From an uncultured Eubacteriales bacterium (GTDB lineage Bacteria; Bacillota; Clostridia; Christensenellales; Aristaeellaceae), in the NCBI GenBank assembly GCA_902781095.1, contig CACZHW010000008.1, forward strand, positions 42,020-106,019: a stretch of DNA of 64,000 nt. The letters run 5' to 3'. Numbering within the stretch: the first letter of the stretch is position 1; each line of letters starts with the position of its first letter. Made by a program: the position numbers and the translations under genes. Below are positions 42,469 to 51,867 of the stretch, piece after piece. The notes below the pieces were generated by a model. The model saw only the letters and a program-made list of their open reading frames with translations. It did no database searches and was not told the origin of the DNA.

Positions 42469-43863
42469 TTACCGGGCCTCCTTGGAGCGCATCGCTTCCA
42501 GCGCCGCGCGGCCTTCGGGCGTCACCGGCTTCATCCACCGGCCGGAGAAGAGGTGGCGCTGCATGAGCACGAAGCGGACAGGCTCGTCGACGTAGCAGCA
42601 GGCGAAGACGAGCAAGAAGGGACTGTGCAGCACCATGCCCGTGACGAACACGGCGGGGAGCACGACGGCGAACATGAAGACGATTTCCAGCAGCGTGCCG
42701 TAAGCGGCGTCGCCCGCGGCGCGGTAGGTGTCGTTCTGCACCCAGTTGGACATGCGGATGACGGCGACGGCGGCGTAGATGCACAGCATGCCGTAGGCGA
42801 GGCGGAAGCTTTCGCCGGAGAGGCTCATGGCGCGCAGGATGGGCGTGTGCAGCGCGACGAGGATCAGCCCGATGAGCCCGATGAAGCCCATGCACAGGTA
42901 GACGAGGCGGATGGCGCGCTGCCGTGCGGTTTCGAGGTGCCCGGCGCCCACCTGGGTGCCGACGAGGACGGAGGAAGCGTTGGAGAAGCCGGCGAAGAAC
43001 CCGATGACGAGCCCTTCCAGCGTGCGGAAGACGGCGGTGGCGGCGATGGCCTGTTCCGACTGGCGGCCGAGCACGACGTTGATGCCCATGTTGCCTACGC
43101 CGATCAGCACCTCGTTGCACAGGATGGGCCAGCACTTGACGAAGTACTCGCGGATGAAGGGCCGGGTCCAGCGGAAGTGCTCCCGCACCGCGAACAGGTA
43201 CGGGTGGCGCGTGCGCAGAGAGAGCAGCGCAATGGTGGCGACGTTGACGGCGCCGGAGAAGACGGTGGCCAGCGCGGCGCCGCGCACGCCCATGGCGGGA
43301 AAGCCCAGGTGCCCGAAGATGAAGACCCAGTTGAGCGCGATGTTGGTGGCGACGCCGGCGACGGCGCCGAACAGGGGCAGGCGCACCCGCTCCGTGGAGC
43401 GCAGCAGCGCGGCCATCGCCATGGACAGGACGGACAGCGGATAGGAGAAGCCGGCGATGCGCAGGTAGGAAGCGCCGATCGCGCGGATGGACGCCTTATC
43501 CGTGTACAGGCACATCACATCTTCCGGCCGGGCGACAGCCAGGAGGGCGAAGAGGAGGCCGACGCTCATCATGCAGCACAGGGTGAGGCCGTAGGAGCGC
43601 TTGATGCCGTCGTCGTCGCCCGCGCCGAAATACTGGGAAAAGAACAGCATGCCGCCGCCCACGAACCCCCAGTAACCGGAGAACATGAGGGAGGAAAACT
43701 GTGCGCACAGGCCGACGGCGCCCACGCTGGTTTCGCCCAGCGAGGCGATCATCATGGTATCCACCATGGAGCCGGTGATGGTCAGCAGGTTCTGCAGCGC
43801 GACGGGAATGGCGATGACGGCCAGCTTCCTGAGAAAATCAGGCCAGGAGAAGGTGGTTTGCAT
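42469..43863 (-). CDS. MATE-family multidrug/metabolite exporter
   Basis: The 464-residue protein has about twelve membrane helices. It shows the MATE hallmarks: IPVALQNLLTITGSMVDTMM at the N-terminus, an oligomer of small residues in GFVGGGMLFFSQYFGAGD, and the pseudo-repeat at about residue 245 onwards. It exports cationic compounds using Na or H gradients. GGAGG lies 5 nt before ATG 43863. Unrelated in sequence detail to the second MATE gene at 60788. Confidence 0.9.
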   Translation of the reverse strand: MQTTFSWPDFLRKLAVIAIPVALQNLLTITGSMVDTMMIASLGETSVGAVGLCAQFSSLMFSGYWGFVGGGMLFFSQYFGAGDDDGIKRSYGLTLCCMMSVGLLFALLAVARPEDVMCLYTDKASIRAIGASYLRIAGFSYPLSVLSMAMAALLRSTERVRLPLFGAVAGVATNIALNWVFIFGHLGFPAMGVRGAALATVFSGAVNVATIALLSLRTRHPYLFAVREHFRWTRPFIREYFVKCWPILCNEVLIGVGNMGINVVLGRQSEQAIAATAVFRTLEGLVIGFFAGFSNASSVLVGTQVGAGHLETARQRAIRLVYLCMGFIGLIGLILVALHTPILRAMSLSGESFRLAYGMLCIYAAVAVIRMSNWVQNDTYRAAGDAAYGTLLEIVFMFAVVLPAVFVTGMVLHSPFLLVFACCYVDEPVRFVLMQRHLFSGRWMKPVTPEGRAALEAMRSKEAR

Positions 43864-43994
43864 GGTGCCTCCGGTAAACGGCGCAAGCGCCGGGTCAGTC
43901 CGCACAGTATAGCATGCACGGCGCGGCTTGAAAAGCGTTTCGGGACGTACGCACGGTAAAAAACGGACAGGTGCTTCTGTCCGGAAGCCGGATG

Positions 43995-44003
43995 TGCTAT
44001 AAT
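43995..44003 (+). promoter_or_regulatory. Extended -10 promoter of the DJ-1 family gene
   Basis: TGCTATAAT, an extended -10 element, lies 43 nt before ATG 44046. The -35 region (TTCTGT) is poor. Confidence 0.6.
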
Positions 44004-44045
44004 CCTAAGCATGGGAAAGAAATAATAGGAAGAGGAGACTGCGTC

Positions 44046-44606
44046 ATGGCCAAAGTGAGCGCTTTTCTGGCGCCGGGGCTCGAGGAGGTCGAGTGCCTGG
44101 CCGTGGTCGACGTGCTGCGCCGTGCCGGCGTTTGCGTCGATCTCGTTTCCATTTCGGAAGACCGGTGCGTCACCGGTTCCCACGGGATCTGCATCGTTGC
44201 GGATACGCTGCTCGGCGAGACGGATTTTGAAGACACCGACTGTCTGTTCCTGCCGGGAGGCATGCCGGGAACGGAAAACCTGTACGCGTGCGGGCCGGTT
44301 TGCGCGCTGCTGCGCCGGTTTGCGGCGGAAGGGAAACGGATCGCCGCCATCTGCGCGGCGCCCAGCGTGCCGGGGCGCCTGGGCCTGCTTGAGGGCCGCC
44401 GGGCCACCTGCTATCCGGGCCGGGAAGCGCAGCTGCAGGGCGCGGAAGCGACAGGAGAGGGCGTCGTGACCGACGGGCCCTTTACCACGGCCCGAGGACT
44501 CGGTTTTGCCATTGACCTGGGGCTGGAACTGGCGGCGCTGCTGGTCAGCCCGGAAAAGGCGCAGGCCGTCAAGGCGGCGATTCAGCATCCGGACTGTGCG
44601 AACTGA
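44046..44606 (+). CDS. DJ-1/PfpI family protein
   Basis: The 186-residue glutamine-amidotransferase-like fold has the conserved Glu in APGLEEVECL. The nucleophile-elbow Cys lies in IAAICAAPSV, and the C-terminal GLGFAIDLGLELAALL helix is present. Family members act as glyoxalase III or protein/nucleotide repair enzymes; the exact activity is debated. GGAAGAGGAG precedes ATG 44046. Directly followed by the SH3 surface gene after 44 nt. Confidence 0.9.
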   Translation: MAKVSAFLAPGLEEVECLAVVDVLRRAGVCVDLVSISEDRCVTGSHGICIVADTLLGETDFEDTDCLFLPGGMPGTENLYACGPVCALLRRFAAEGKRIAAICAAPSVPGRLGLLEGRRATCYPGREAQLQGAEATGEGVVTDGPFTTARGLGFAIDLGLELAALLVSPEKAQAVKAAIQHPDCAN

Positions 44607-44650
44607 ACGCAGGCGGAAAACGGGGTATTGAAAAGACAGGAGGATTGGGA

Positions 44651-45427
44651 ATGAAAAGAGTACTGTGCATCCTGGTGTTTGCGGCATTATTCCTTGGCTG
44701 CCTTGTACCGCTTTGCGTATGGGCGGAAACCCCGGAGCAGACGATTGCCGTGCGCATCGGGCGCAACGTCGATGCCTATCGGCGTGCGACGCCCAAGTCG
44801 GTCTTTGTCGGCTGGGCGCAGGCGGGCGGCCACTATACCGTGCTGGAAACGGTAAGGGGCTACGAGGATTGCGAATGGATCCGCATCCGGCTGGAGAACG
44901 GCGCGGAGGGATACATCCCCGCTTATATGACCAGCCCGGTCGTAAAGGACGTGGAGAGCCTTACGACAGGATACGTCCTGATGCGCTTTGAATCCGACGT
45001 CAACGTGCGCCGCCGGCCGGACAGCGGCAGTGTGACGATGGGCATGGCGAAGAAGGGGTCGGTCTATCCGGTAATCGGTGAAAAGGTGCGCGGCTGGTGG
45101 CCTGTCGCCCTTGAGAACGGCACGACGGGTTATGTCTATGAGGGCATCGCTTATGCGGCAGACCCCGCCGAGGTTGCGAAGCCGCGTCACGTGAAATTCT
45201 CTGGCCGCTCCCTCATCTATGCACAGCCGCACGGCGGCAGCGCCGTGCTGACCGGCATCGGGCCGGATGCTGCGCTGCGGTGCGTGCGCGTGATCCCGCA
45301 CCCGACCTACATGGACAAGACGGGCGAGATGGCCTATGACTGGTACGAGGTGGAAACCCTCGGCGGCGGTTACGGTTACGTCTCCAGCCGGAACGCGACG
45401 CTTGTGGAAGGCGCGCTTCCCCAGTAA
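44651..45427 (+). CDS. Secreted SH3-module protein (paralogue of the tail of the 51868 gene)
   Basis: The 258-residue protein has a signal peptide ending VWA-E. Three SH3-like units follow (about 30-95, 100-165 and 175-255). The whole mature part is clearly homologous to the last about 230 residues of the protein at 51868-54780. Shared strings include TPKS.FVGWA, VIGEKV.GWWP and TGIGPDAALRCVRVIPHP. Both end VEGALPQ. AGGAGG lies 7 nt before ATG 44651. It opens the surface locus and may bind the wall. Confidence 0.83.
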   Translation: MKRVLCILVFAALFLGCLVPLCVWAETPEQTIAVRIGRNVDAYRRATPKSVFVGWAQAGGHYTVLETVRGYEDCEWIRIRLENGAEGYIPAYMTSPVVKDVESLTTGYVLMRFESDVNVRRRPDSGSVTMGMAKKGSVYPVIGEKVRGWWPVALENGTTGYVYEGIAYAADPAEVAKPRHVKFSGRSLIYAQPHGGSAVLTGIGPDAALRCVRVIPHPTYMDKTGEMAYDWYEVETLGGGYGYVSSRNATLVEGALPQ

Positions 45428-45441
45428 GTCCAAACGCCAAT

Positions 45442-45512
45442 CCCGCCGGCTGTGCCGGCGGGAAACACATCCTCAAATCGTCTCACATCTGAAAGAGATG
45501 TGGGGCTTTTTT
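45442..45512 (+). terminator. Tandem hairpins after the SH3-module gene
   Basis: CCCGCCGGC/GCCGGCGGG (45442-45462) is followed by a CTCACATCT/AGATGTGGG-type hairpin ending in six T (45507-45512). Confidence 0.8.
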
Positions 45513-45589
45513 GATGCCCTGAATGGATGGGGTGCGGAGAGCGGATGCTTTTTGCAAATAATAATATAAATTGATATATACAATAAATA

Positions 45590-45630
45590 GTTACATTTGT
45601 AACTTTTCGTGTAACTTTTAGATGTTACAC
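45590..45630. promoter_or_regulatory. Two operator-like palindromes upstream of the first surface gene
   Basis: GTTACATTTGTAAC (45590-45603) is a perfect palindrome. GTGTAAC-N8-GTTACAC (45609-45630) is a 7-bp inverted repeat with the same half-site. They lie in an AT-rich leader 60-100 nt before ATG 45693. The -10-like TACAAT at 45579-45584 overlaps no clear -35. Confidence 0.6.
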
Positions 45631-45692
45631 TGAACCCGTAAACAAGAGACAAGCGCTGCGGCGCTGAGACGACAGCGAAAGGGGATTCCCAC

Positions 45693-48605
45693 ATGAAAAA
45701 GACGATGAGCAAGCTGCTGGCCCTCGCCCTCGTGCTGAACACCCTGGCGCCCTTTGCGGCGATTGCAGAGGGAGACGCACAGGAGACACCCGCAACGGAG
45801 AGCCATGTGGAAGTACAGGTAGTCACCGTGAGCGAGCCGAAGGCGGAAGCAAAGCAGGAAAGCGCGCCGGCGCCCGCGGCGGAGAGCAAGCCGGCGGAGC
45901 CGAAGAGCGAACCCGCGAGCGAGCCGAAGGCGGAAGCAAAGCAGGAGAGCGTACCGACGCCCGCGGCAGAGAGCAAGCCGGCAGAGCCGAAGAGCGAGCC
46001 TACGGCGGAAACGAAGCAGGAAAGCGCGCCGGCGCCCGCGGCGGAGAGCAAACCGGCGGAACCGAAGGCGGAAGCGAAGCAGGAAAGCGTACCGGCGCCC
46101 GCGGCGGAGAGCAAACCGGCGGAACCGAAGAGCGAAGCAAAGGCGGAAGAAACCAAGGCCGAGAGTGCTCCGAAGGCAGAGGAAACCGCGAAAGCCGCGG
46201 AAGCGGAGAAGGCTGCCGAGCCCGAGAAAACCGCCGGGAACGAGAAGGCTGCCGAGCCCGTGGAAGCCACCGAGACCGAGAAGACGGCCGATCCCGCGAA
46301 AGCCGCTGAAGCCGAACAGACCGGCAGCGCGGCAACCGAAAGCGAGCCGGAGACCGAAGCCGGGCCCATGATGGTGGCGGAACAGCCCGAGGCCCGCGGC
46401 GAGACGGAAACCGAAGAAGCCGCCAGCCCGTCCGGCATCACGGACATCGCCGAAATCGAACGCCCGGCGCAGAGCGAAAGCGTTGAGACACACGCGGGCG
46501 GCGCGGGCAGCGACAACTGGGACGGCTTCTATGACGAGGCGAAGAAGACCTACCAGGTGACCTACACGATCAAGGAGGACGCTGAGGGCGACCAGACGCT
46601 CGATCTGTCCGGGGTGCTGGACAAGCTTTCCGGATACGCGGACGCGGCTTACGAAGGCTACGAGGGACGGAATGAAGCGCTGAACAGCTTCCTGACGGAC
46701 GTCGCAGGCGACAACAGCCTGAGCAACCGGGAAAACGCGCTGCGCTACCTGGAGGAGCAGGGGATGGACACGGAGGATCCCTACGTCCGCCGCTACGCGG
46801 ATTACATGGTAAACAGCGCGGATTACGCCTTCGTGCGCGACAACTACCCGTCCTACTATCTCGACTATTACTTCCCGAACGGCAATCCCTTCGCGCCCTC
46901 CCTCGGGACGGCGCAGGCGGATGCGGTCAACCTGCTGCCCGGGGACACGGTGCAGGTCGACATCACCATCGAAAGCGAATCCGGCCACACCTACTGCTAC
47001 AAGGACGGCAGCCTGACCCTCGCCACGCCGGATCTCTCCGGCTCGGGCGCGGAGACCGGCGTCACCGGCTTTGACGGGCAGGAGCTGCCGGAGGACTACC
47101 TGAACGACGGTGTGAACCGCGTAGGCTACAATACCGGCATCGCGGCAGGCACCGTGCGGGCGGCGAGCGCCATCCTGGAGAGCGACCCGGAGGCGGAAAT
47201 CGACGTGGAAGCGCTGCTGGACGATCCCATCGCCATACTGGTCTACCGGGCGCAGCTGGAGGACGCGGCGAAGCAGACCGAGCGCAATGTCGCCTACTAC
47301 GGCGGCGGCCGCGGAACGCCGGGCCTGTACAAAAACCTGACAGGACACCTGACCGAGGCGGAAATCTACGCGCTCTACAGCCTGTCCAACTCCCCTTCGG
47401 CCTACGCGACCATGACGCGGAACAACCAGGCGGTCGCCGGCTATCTGCAGGCGCACTACGGCGCGGAGGGCGAGGACGCCTACAAGGCCTATCTGCTCGA
47501 CTACTACGCGCAGAAAGACGGCGTGGCCTACGCCGACTTCGACGAGCTGGCCGAGAAGAGCACCGTCATTTCCGACCTGAAGGCGACGACCAACGCGACC
47601 TACGGCACGATCACGCTGCCGGAATACACCGACTACAACAACTTCTACAAGAACCTGCTGAGCTTCGCCTACGGCGACGAAGCGATCGCGCAGGCGGACG
47701 CCTCCGACAGCTGGGACAGCGACGGACACGAACTCACCGTGGGCGATTACATGGCGGGCATGACGGACAATACCGGGGCATGGGCGCGGGCCAACGAATA
47801 CTTCGACGGGCTGCTCGCCCAGGGGCTCTCCGAGGACGACGCGAGCTGGGTGGCCTTCAGCATGGCGTTCAACGTGGACGGCATCAAGACGGGCAACGAC
47901 TACCAGCTGACCAGCTGGGGCTGGCACAACTCCATCGTGCTGGACCAGGTCGACGGCGAATTCCACCTGGAGAAGACCGACGAGGACGGAAACCGCATCG
48001 AAAAGAAGGAAGACGGCAGCGCCAACGAGACGACCTTCCGCCTGTGGACCTATGAGGATACGGACGGGGACGGCAGCTACACCGAGCGCGACGACAAGTA
48101 CTACTACACTACCACGACGGCTGCGGATGGCAGCGAGACCCGCGGCTTCGTCAAGTATGACAAGGCCAACCAGAACCTCACCTACACCATCGACACCACC
48201 GGCGGCAAGCTGGACATCGACTACGCGCTGCTGGAAGGAATCATCTACTACCTGCAGGAGGCTGTGGCCCCCGAGGGATACGACATCGACACCACCGTCT
48301 ACATCCTGTGCGACGACGAAGAGACGGCGGCCCTGGCGCAGGAGATGCTGAAGGACGCCGGCGTGGACACCTCCGCGGGCTTCGAATACAAGGGCGCCAT
48401 CGACAGCGACAAGCCGCTGACCGTGAAGGTCGTCAACAAGAAGAGCGTAAAGCCCGATCCCGCGCCGGACCCGGAGAAGCCGGCAGGCGGAAACCCGACG
48501 AATGACACGCCCACCCGCAGCACCCGGACGACCGTTACCATCGGCGACTACGAGATCCCGTTGGCCGGTTACGCCGCGATGAACGAAGGCGATTGCTACA
48601 ACTGA
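45693..48605 (+). CDS. Large CnaB/SpaA-like surface protein 1
   Basis: The 970-residue protein has a signal peptide ending AIA-E and a long Lys/Glu/Pro/Ala spacer (about 30-265) containing four repeats. An N-terminal globular region with ITIESESGHTYCYKDG and a middle region of unknown fold follow. Near the C-terminus is an isopeptide-type SpaA/CnaB domain (about 755-920): GEFHLEKTDEDGNR provides the Lys and YYLQEAVAPEGYD the Glu. The last residues are IGDYEIPLAGYAAMNEGDCYN. There is no LPXTG motif, hydrophobic helix or basic tail, so anchoring is non-canonical. It is a close paralogue of the next gene. Confidence 0.82.
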   Translation: MKKTMSKLLALALVLNTLAPFAAIAEGDAQETPATESHVEVQVVTVSEPKAEAKQESAPAPAAESKPAEPKSEPASEPKAEAKQESVPTPAAESKPAEPKSEPTAETKQESAPAPAAESKPAEPKAEAKQESVPAPAAESKPAEPKSEAKAEETKAESAPKAEETAKAAEAEKAAEPEKTAGNEKAAEPVEATETEKTADPAKAAEAEQTGSAATESEPETEAGPMMVAEQPEARGETETEEAASPSGITDIAEIERPAQSESVETHAGGAGSDNWDGFYDEAKKTYQVTYTIKEDAEGDQTLDLSGVLDKLSGYADAAYEGYEGRNEALNSFLTDVAGDNSLSNRENALRYLEEQGMDTEDPYVRRYADYMVNSADYAFVRDNYPSYYLDYYFPNGNPFAPSLGTAQADAVNLLPGDTVQVDITIESESGHTYCYKDGSLTLATPDLSGSGAETGVTGFDGQELPEDYLNDGVNRVGYNTGIAAGTVRAASAILESDPEAEIDVEALLDDPIAILVYRAQLEDAAKQTERNVAYYGGGRGTPGLYKNLTGHLTEAEIYALYSLSNSPSAYATMTRNNQAVAGYLQAHYGAEGEDAYKAYLLDYYAQKDGVAYADFDELAEKSTVISDLKATTNATYGTITLPEYTDYNNFYKNLLSFAYGDEAIAQADASDSWDSDGHELTVGDYMAGMTDNTGAWARANEYFDGLLAQGLSEDDASWVAFSMAFNVDGIKTGNDYQLTSWGWHNSIVLDQVDGEFHLEKTDEDGNRIEKKEDGSANETTFRLWTYEDTDGDGSYTERDDKYYYTTTTAADGSETRGFVKYDKANQNLTYTIDTTGGKLDIDYALLEGIIYYLQEAVAPEGYDIDTTVYILCDDEETAALAQEMLKDAGVDTSAGFEYKGAIDSDKPLTVKVVNKKSVKPDPAPDPEKPAGGNPTNDTPTRSTRTTVTIGDYEIPLAGYAAMNEGDCYN
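45831..46136 (+). repeat. Coding repeats in surface protein 1
   Basis: Four in-frame repeats of 21-29 codons share AEAKQES(A/V)P.PAAESKPAEPK. The first two units (87 nt each) are nearly identical at DNA level. They form a flexible spacer and could vary in number by recombination. Confidence 0.85.
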
Positions 48606-48623
48606 TATCCGGAAGGAGAAACG

Positions 48624-48661
48624 GCAGGAGAGCTCCCGCTGCAGGGCAGGGGCTCTCCTGC
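48624..48661 (+). terminator. Hairpin after surface gene 1
   Basis: GCAGGAGAGC/GCTCTCCTGC forms a 10-bp stem but no T tract follows, so it may be an mRNA-stability element or a weak terminator. Confidence 0.5.
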
Positions 48662-48739
48662 TGACGGACACACAAAATGTGTTTTCTCGTCCTAACAACA
48701 ATCTTGAAATAAATAATTAACAAAATTGAAATATAACGG

Positions 48740-48768
48740 TTGAGAAACAAAACTATTTATGGTAGAAT
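48740..48768 (+). promoter_or_regulatory. Promoter of surface gene 2
   Basis: TTGAGA (48740-48745) and TAGAAT (48763-48768) are 17 bp apart within a markedly AT-rich intergenic stretch. Confidence 0.75.
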
Positions 48769-48866
48769 GTTTGGGTAATAAATATCATAAATTGATATTT
48801 GCGGAGTTATGTAAGAGCAGCTGAAAGATATGCGGCAGGCTTTCAAGAGAAGATAGGAGAATTGAG

Positions 48867-51839
48867 ATGAAAAAGGTTTTGAGCGTCCTGTTGTCCGCGG
48901 TGATGTTCCTCAACTGCTTCGCGCCGCTTTCCGTATGGGCGGACGGCGTGGAGGAGACGGAGACGCCGCAGACCGGCACCATTGACGTGCACGTGGTGAA
49001 CGTGGGCGATTCCGCGCCCGCGAAGGATGAGCCGGCGGAAGCGCCGGCGGCTGCGCCCGCGGAGAGTAAGCCGGCGGAAGCGCCGGCGGCTGCGCCCGCG
49101 GAGGATAAGCCGGCGGAAGCGCCGGCAGCTGCGTCCGCGCAGAGCGAGCCGGCGGAAGCGCCGGCAGCGGCATCCGCCCAGAGCAGCGACACAGACAGCA
49201 CCGCTTCCGCAGAGGAGAGCGGCAGCGGCAGCGTGTCTTCCGAAGGCGGGGATGTGAAGAGCGAACCGGCGAAGGCCCCGGCCGTGGAATCTGCGCCGGC
49301 AGCGCCTGCAGCGGCCGAGGACGCTCCTTCCGCCGCGGAAGCATCGTCCGCGCAGGAACCGGCGGCGGAGGCTGAGGCGGCCGGGCAGGAGGCTCCCGCG
49401 GGCAGCGATGCCGAAGGGGACGCGGAGCCGGAGACGGCCGGGACGGACGATAACGGCGAAGCAGCCGAACCCGCTGCCGATGCGGCCGCGGCGGAGGACG
49501 CGCAGGGGGAAGAGAAAGCGCCTGACGCCGTCGATCTGGTGACGAAGGGCGACGAGGAGAGCGGCTCTGATTCGTCCAAGGCGCCTTACGAAGAAGCACC
49601 GGAAGACCTTGAAAGAACAGAAGACGGCAAATACATCATCCAGCGGGACGATCAGTCCTCCGAAATTGAGACGACGGTCGGCGACATGGATCAGACGGAC
49701 GTCAAGTTTGACATGCTGGAGGATAATTACGACGTCCTGGTAGACGGAAACGGTGTCTACAGGCTGACCTATACCATCAGCAAAGATGCGGAAGCGGAGA
49801 ACCTCACCGTCGACCTGACGAAGGCGCTGGAAGCGCTGCGCCGTTACAGCGCGGCAACGAGCTCCGGTACGCTGCAGCCCGGTGATACCCGTGAGTTTCA
49901 GATCTGGATTCAGAGCGAGTCGGGCCATACCTACCGCTACAAGGACGGTTATTTCGTGTTGACAACCGGTACGGACACAGGAGAAAAGGCGGATCCGGAT
50001 GCCGATCCGGTCATCGGCTTTGACGATCAGGAACTGTCCGACAAATATACCAACCGTGAGCGGCAGACGGTCGGCTATCACGCGAATTCCAGCGATATCT
50101 GTTCAACGATTAAGCAGGATGCAGACAACGGCATGACGGATATCAATCCCGAGGATTATATGAAAGGGCCGTTTGACGTCCTGCTCTACCGTGCGCAGCT
50201 GGCCGACGCGGCCAAGCAGAGGGCTTCGGATGTCCAGTATTATTCGACGGGCGGAGGCGCATACGGCTATCAGAAGAGGCTGAGCGGAATCCTGACGAAC
50301 GATCAGATTTATGCAATCGGAATGCTGAACGCGTCCCCGACCAGCTATGCGGGTCTGACGACAAACCGTAAGGCGATCAGCAATTATCTGGATGAGATGG
50401 GATACGGCAGCGGCGAAACAGGCCTGCAGAACTATCTGATAGACTACTACTCCGAGAAGGACGGGAAGGATTATCAGGATTTTGACCAGCTGGTCGACGA
50501 GAGCGCGGCCGTATCTGCTATCCTGTCTTCCTATATGTATGACATCGGCACCATGAACATCTCCAAGAGCGGCAAGTATGACAATTTCTATAAGAATATT
50601 ATGCGCTTCGTCTACGGCGAGGACGATGTCAAGGAAGCGACGGGCGGAAAGACCAGCGTGACGACGACAACCAAGACGCTGTACGACGTGGTCGATTGCG
50701 ACGACGGCCAGGAGTACCACAACTGTGTGGCGGCCAATACGCTCTCCGATCTGGACGACGAGTACTGGTACTTCAAGCGCTGGCTGCAAAACAGAGGATA
50801 CCCCGAAGATATTCTGGTACAAATCAATGACGACGGAAGCATCGGCTACTTTGCCTTTGTCAATGAGAACGGGGAGATACTGACAGCGAGCAACAGCAGT
50901 GAAAACGCCCGGACCTTTACCACTACCCAGGCTGAATACAAGAATTCAGAATGGAGCAAAAGCCAGAATCCGGATATCGCGGACGCGACAATCGGAAACT
51001 ATATGAAGGGCCAGGATACCTGGAGCCGGGCGAATGCCTACTTCCGCGAATTGATCGGCAGCGGCATCAGCGCCAGCGAGGCTTCGGCCATGACGGACCA
51101 GTACGTCGACTTCATGATGGCCGTGAACGTGGACTACGAGCTGGCCGGCAACTCCTATCAGGACTCTGCCTGGGGCTGGCACAACACCATCGAACTGGAG
51201 CGCGTGGACGGCGAATTCCACGTGGAGAAGGTGGACGAGAACGACAATCCGGTGACCAGCGGCGAGACCACCTTCCAGCTGTGGACCTACAAGAACAACG
51301 ACGAAAGCCAGAAATACTATTACACGACCTACGAAAAGGAAGTCACGGACGAGCAGGGCAATAAGACGAAGCAGCAGACGAAGGGCTTTGTAAAGTACGA
51401 CCCGGACAACAAGAACATCTCCTGGACGATCGATACCACCGGCGGCAAGCTGGACATCGATTACGCCATGCTGGAGAACATGATCTACTACCTGCAGGAG
51501 AAGGTGGCGCCGGAGGGGTACGAACTGGACTCCACCGTCTACATCATCTGCGACAGCGAAGAGGACGTAAAGAAGGCGGAGGAACTGCTGAAGAAGGATT
51601 CCTCGGTCGATTCCTCCAAGACGAAGTACGCGGGCCGGATCAACAGCGAGGACAAGGGCGGCCTCACGATCAAGGTGGTCAACGTCAAGAACACGCCCAC
51701 CCCGACCCCGACGCCCACCCCAACGCCGACCCCCGGCACGCCCGGAGACAACCCGCCCCCGCCGCTGGTGACCATCGGCGATTACGAGGTACCGCTGGCC
51801 GGCTACATCAACATGAACGAGGGCGACTGCTTCAACTGA
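48867..51839 (+). CDS. Large CnaB/SpaA-like surface protein 2
   Basis: The 990-residue paralogue of the preceding gene has a signal peptide ending VWA-D. An Ala/Glu/Pro spacer (about 50-225) contains four 13-residue repeats. A globular region with IQSESGHTYRYKDG is followed by the same middle domain (LTNDQIYAIGMLNASPTSYA). The SpaA/CnaB domain has EFHVEKVDENDN and YYLQEKVAPEGYE, then a (Thr-Pro)n linker. The end is IGDYEVPLAGYINMNEGDCFN, as in protein 1. No sortase-type signal. Codon use in the central third is less GC-rich than in its neighbour. Followed after 28 nt by the binding-protein/SH3 gene. Confidence 0.82.
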   Translation: MKKVLSVLLSAVMFLNCFAPLSVWADGVEETETPQTGTIDVHVVNVGDSAPAKDEPAEAPAAAPAESKPAEAPAAAPAEDKPAEAPAAASAQSEPAEAPAAASAQSSDTDSTASAEESGSGSVSSEGGDVKSEPAKAPAVESAPAAPAAAEDAPSAAEASSAQEPAAEAEAAGQEAPAGSDAEGDAEPETAGTDDNGEAAEPAADAAAAEDAQGEEKAPDAVDLVTKGDEESGSDSSKAPYEEAPEDLERTEDGKYIIQRDDQSSEIETTVGDMDQTDVKFDMLEDNYDVLVDGNGVYRLTYTISKDAEAENLTVDLTKALEALRRYSAATSSGTLQPGDTREFQIWIQSESGHTYRYKDGYFVLTTGTDTGEKADPDADPVIGFDDQELSDKYTNRERQTVGYHANSSDICSTIKQDADNGMTDINPEDYMKGPFDVLLYRAQLADAAKQRASDVQYYSTGGGAYGYQKRLSGILTNDQIYAIGMLNASPTSYAGLTTNRKAISNYLDEMGYGSGETGLQNYLIDYYSEKDGKDYQDFDQLVDESAAVSAILSSYMYDIGTMNISKSGKYDNFYKNIMRFVYGEDDVKEATGGKTSVTTTTKTLYDVVDCDDGQEYHNCVAANTLSDLDDEYWYFKRWLQNRGYPEDILVQINDDGSIGYFAFVNENGEILTASNSSENARTFTTTQAEYKNSEWSKSQNPDIADATIGNYMKGQDTWSRANAYFRELIGSGISASEASAMTDQYVDFMMAVNVDYELAGNSYQDSAWGWHNTIELERVDGEFHVEKVDENDNPVTSGETTFQLWTYKNNDESQKYYYTTYEKEVTDEQGNKTKQQTKGFVKYDPDNKNISWTIDTTGGKLDIDYAMLENMIYYLQEKVAPEGYELDSTVYIICDSEEDVKKAEELLKKDSSVDSSKTKYAGRINSEDKGGLTIKVVNVKNTPTPTPTPTPTPTPGTPGDNPPPPLVTIGDYEVPLAGYINMNEGDCFN
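49032..49187 (+). repeat. Four 39-bp coding repeats in surface protein 2
   Basis: Four consecutive units of 13 codons encode PAEAPAAAPAESK-like sequences (variants PAEDK and ASAQS). They are nearly identical at DNA level and are prone to copy-number change. Confidence 0.85.
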
Positions 51840-51867
51840 GCGCAAGCGGGAAAGAGGAAGATAAGCG

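Noticed and set aside
40778..43135. A 785-codon minus-strand frame across the reductase, dehydrogenase and MATE genes
   Set aside because: Its translation is low-complexity Arg/His/Pro-rich and it spans three well-supported genes on other frames.
45831..46136. Regular repeats that might suggest a CRISPR-like array
   Set aside because: They are in-frame coding repeats of a Lys/Glu/Pro/Ala spacer within a long open gene, with no unique spacers between constant repeats.
49032..49187. 39-bp tandem repeats
   Set aside because: They are in-frame 13-codon repeats of a surface-protein spacer, not a CRISPR or regulatory array. They are reported only as coding repeats.
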